A stretch of DNA of 14,362 bases from an uncultured Lachnospira sp. (GTDB lineage: Bacteria > Bacillota > Clostridia > Lachnospirales > Lachnospiraceae). Of the stretch, positions 14,199 to 14,362 are shown in pieces; within the stretch, counting starts at the first letter, position 1, and each line of letters begins with the position of its first letter. The stretch covers positions 1-14,362 of the forward strand of contig CAJUKN010000032.1 of the NCBI GenBank assembly GCA_910587485.1. Reading direction: 5' to 3'. Position numbers and translations under genes: made by a program. Under the pieces are notes generated by a model. It was given only the letters and a program-made list of their open reading frames with translations. It made no database searches and was not told where the DNA came from.

Positions 14199-14362
14199 AT
14201 GAAAAAAATAAAAGCAATTGTTCTTGCTGTTATGTTAGTTGTGTTGACTGTTGTTGATAGTGTACTTGGTTTGACAAATATCACAGTTGAAGCATCAAAT
14301 TTACTTCAAATATCGGTCGATACAGTAGAGGCAAAACAGGGTGATAAAGGTGTACAAGTTGC
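14199..14362 (+). CDS. Secreted protein, partial, beginning with a cohesin-like strand
   Basis: The frame opens at ATG 14199 behind AGGGGGAAAATAA and stays open to the window end (54 full codons, no stop). It starts MKKIKAIVLAVMLVVLTVVD, a signal peptide likely cut near residues 28-33 (TVEAS). The mature start NLLQISVDTVEAKQGDKGV resembles the first strand of type I cohesins (I-x-V-x-x-x-x-x-x-x-G-D-x-V). It lies 525 bases downstream of the cohesin-like gene and probably has its own promoter. If the match holds, it is another scaffold or surface protein of the same complex. The visible part is too short for a firm family call. Confidence 0.6.
   Translation, partial: MKKIKAIVLAVMLVVLTVVDSVLGLTNITVEASNLLQISVDTVEAKQGDKGVQV

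Noticed and set aside
1..14362. CRISPR array, tRNA or rRNA genes
   Set aside because: No regularly spaced direct repeats and no tRNA- or rRNA-like sequence were seen on either strand.

Overview
The window is low-GC (about one third G+C by eye), with strong AGGAGG-type ribosome binding sites and Gram-positive surface proteins. It carries infC-rpmI-rplT behind a Firmicutes-style leader. This and the mixture of a SpoIID-like protein, a trigger-factor-like lipoprotein, dockerin/cohesin modules and a TGD-type anchoring tail point to an anaerobic gut Clostridia, most likely Lachnospiraceae. The species cannot be named from this sequence.

Layout. 1-90: the right-end hairpin of an IS200/IS605-type element whose body lies outside the window. 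145-2016: a two-gene DpnII-type restriction-modification system (GATC), methylase then endonuclease. 2150-3130 (minus) and 3300-4565 (plus): a divergent pair of peptidoglycan genes, a zinc amidase with a SPOR domain and a SpoIID-like/peptidoglycan-binding protein, neither with a signal peptide. 4573-5965: infC-rpmI-rplT, with a near-consensus promoter, a roughly 220-nt leader holding two terminator-like hairpins, and an AUU start for IF3. 6155-7195: a trigger-factor/FKBP-like lipoprotein, closed by a strong terminator.

7420-13673: an apparent two-gene operon for a surface enzyme complex. The first gene encodes a 1745-residue secreted M60-type (mucin-directed) metalloprotease with its own dockerin, FN3 and discoidin-like modules. 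The second encodes a short secreted protein with a cohesin-like domain, a FIVAR-like module and a wall/membrane anchor. A third gene starts at 14199, runs off the window, and begins like another cohesin. The simplest reading is a protease displayed on the cell surface through cohesin-dockerin binding.

The strongest whole-window signal is scarcity of GATC. I find only five sites in 14.36 kb, three of them inside the methylase gene, against about 29 for GTAC, which has the same base composition. This fits long exposure of the genome to GATC-directed restriction such as the system at the left. The gap 13674-14198 holds a second, solitary IS605-like end, a 17-bp inverted repeat with G-U wobbles and a T-run that looks like a structured RNA, a promoter, and a leader hairpin.
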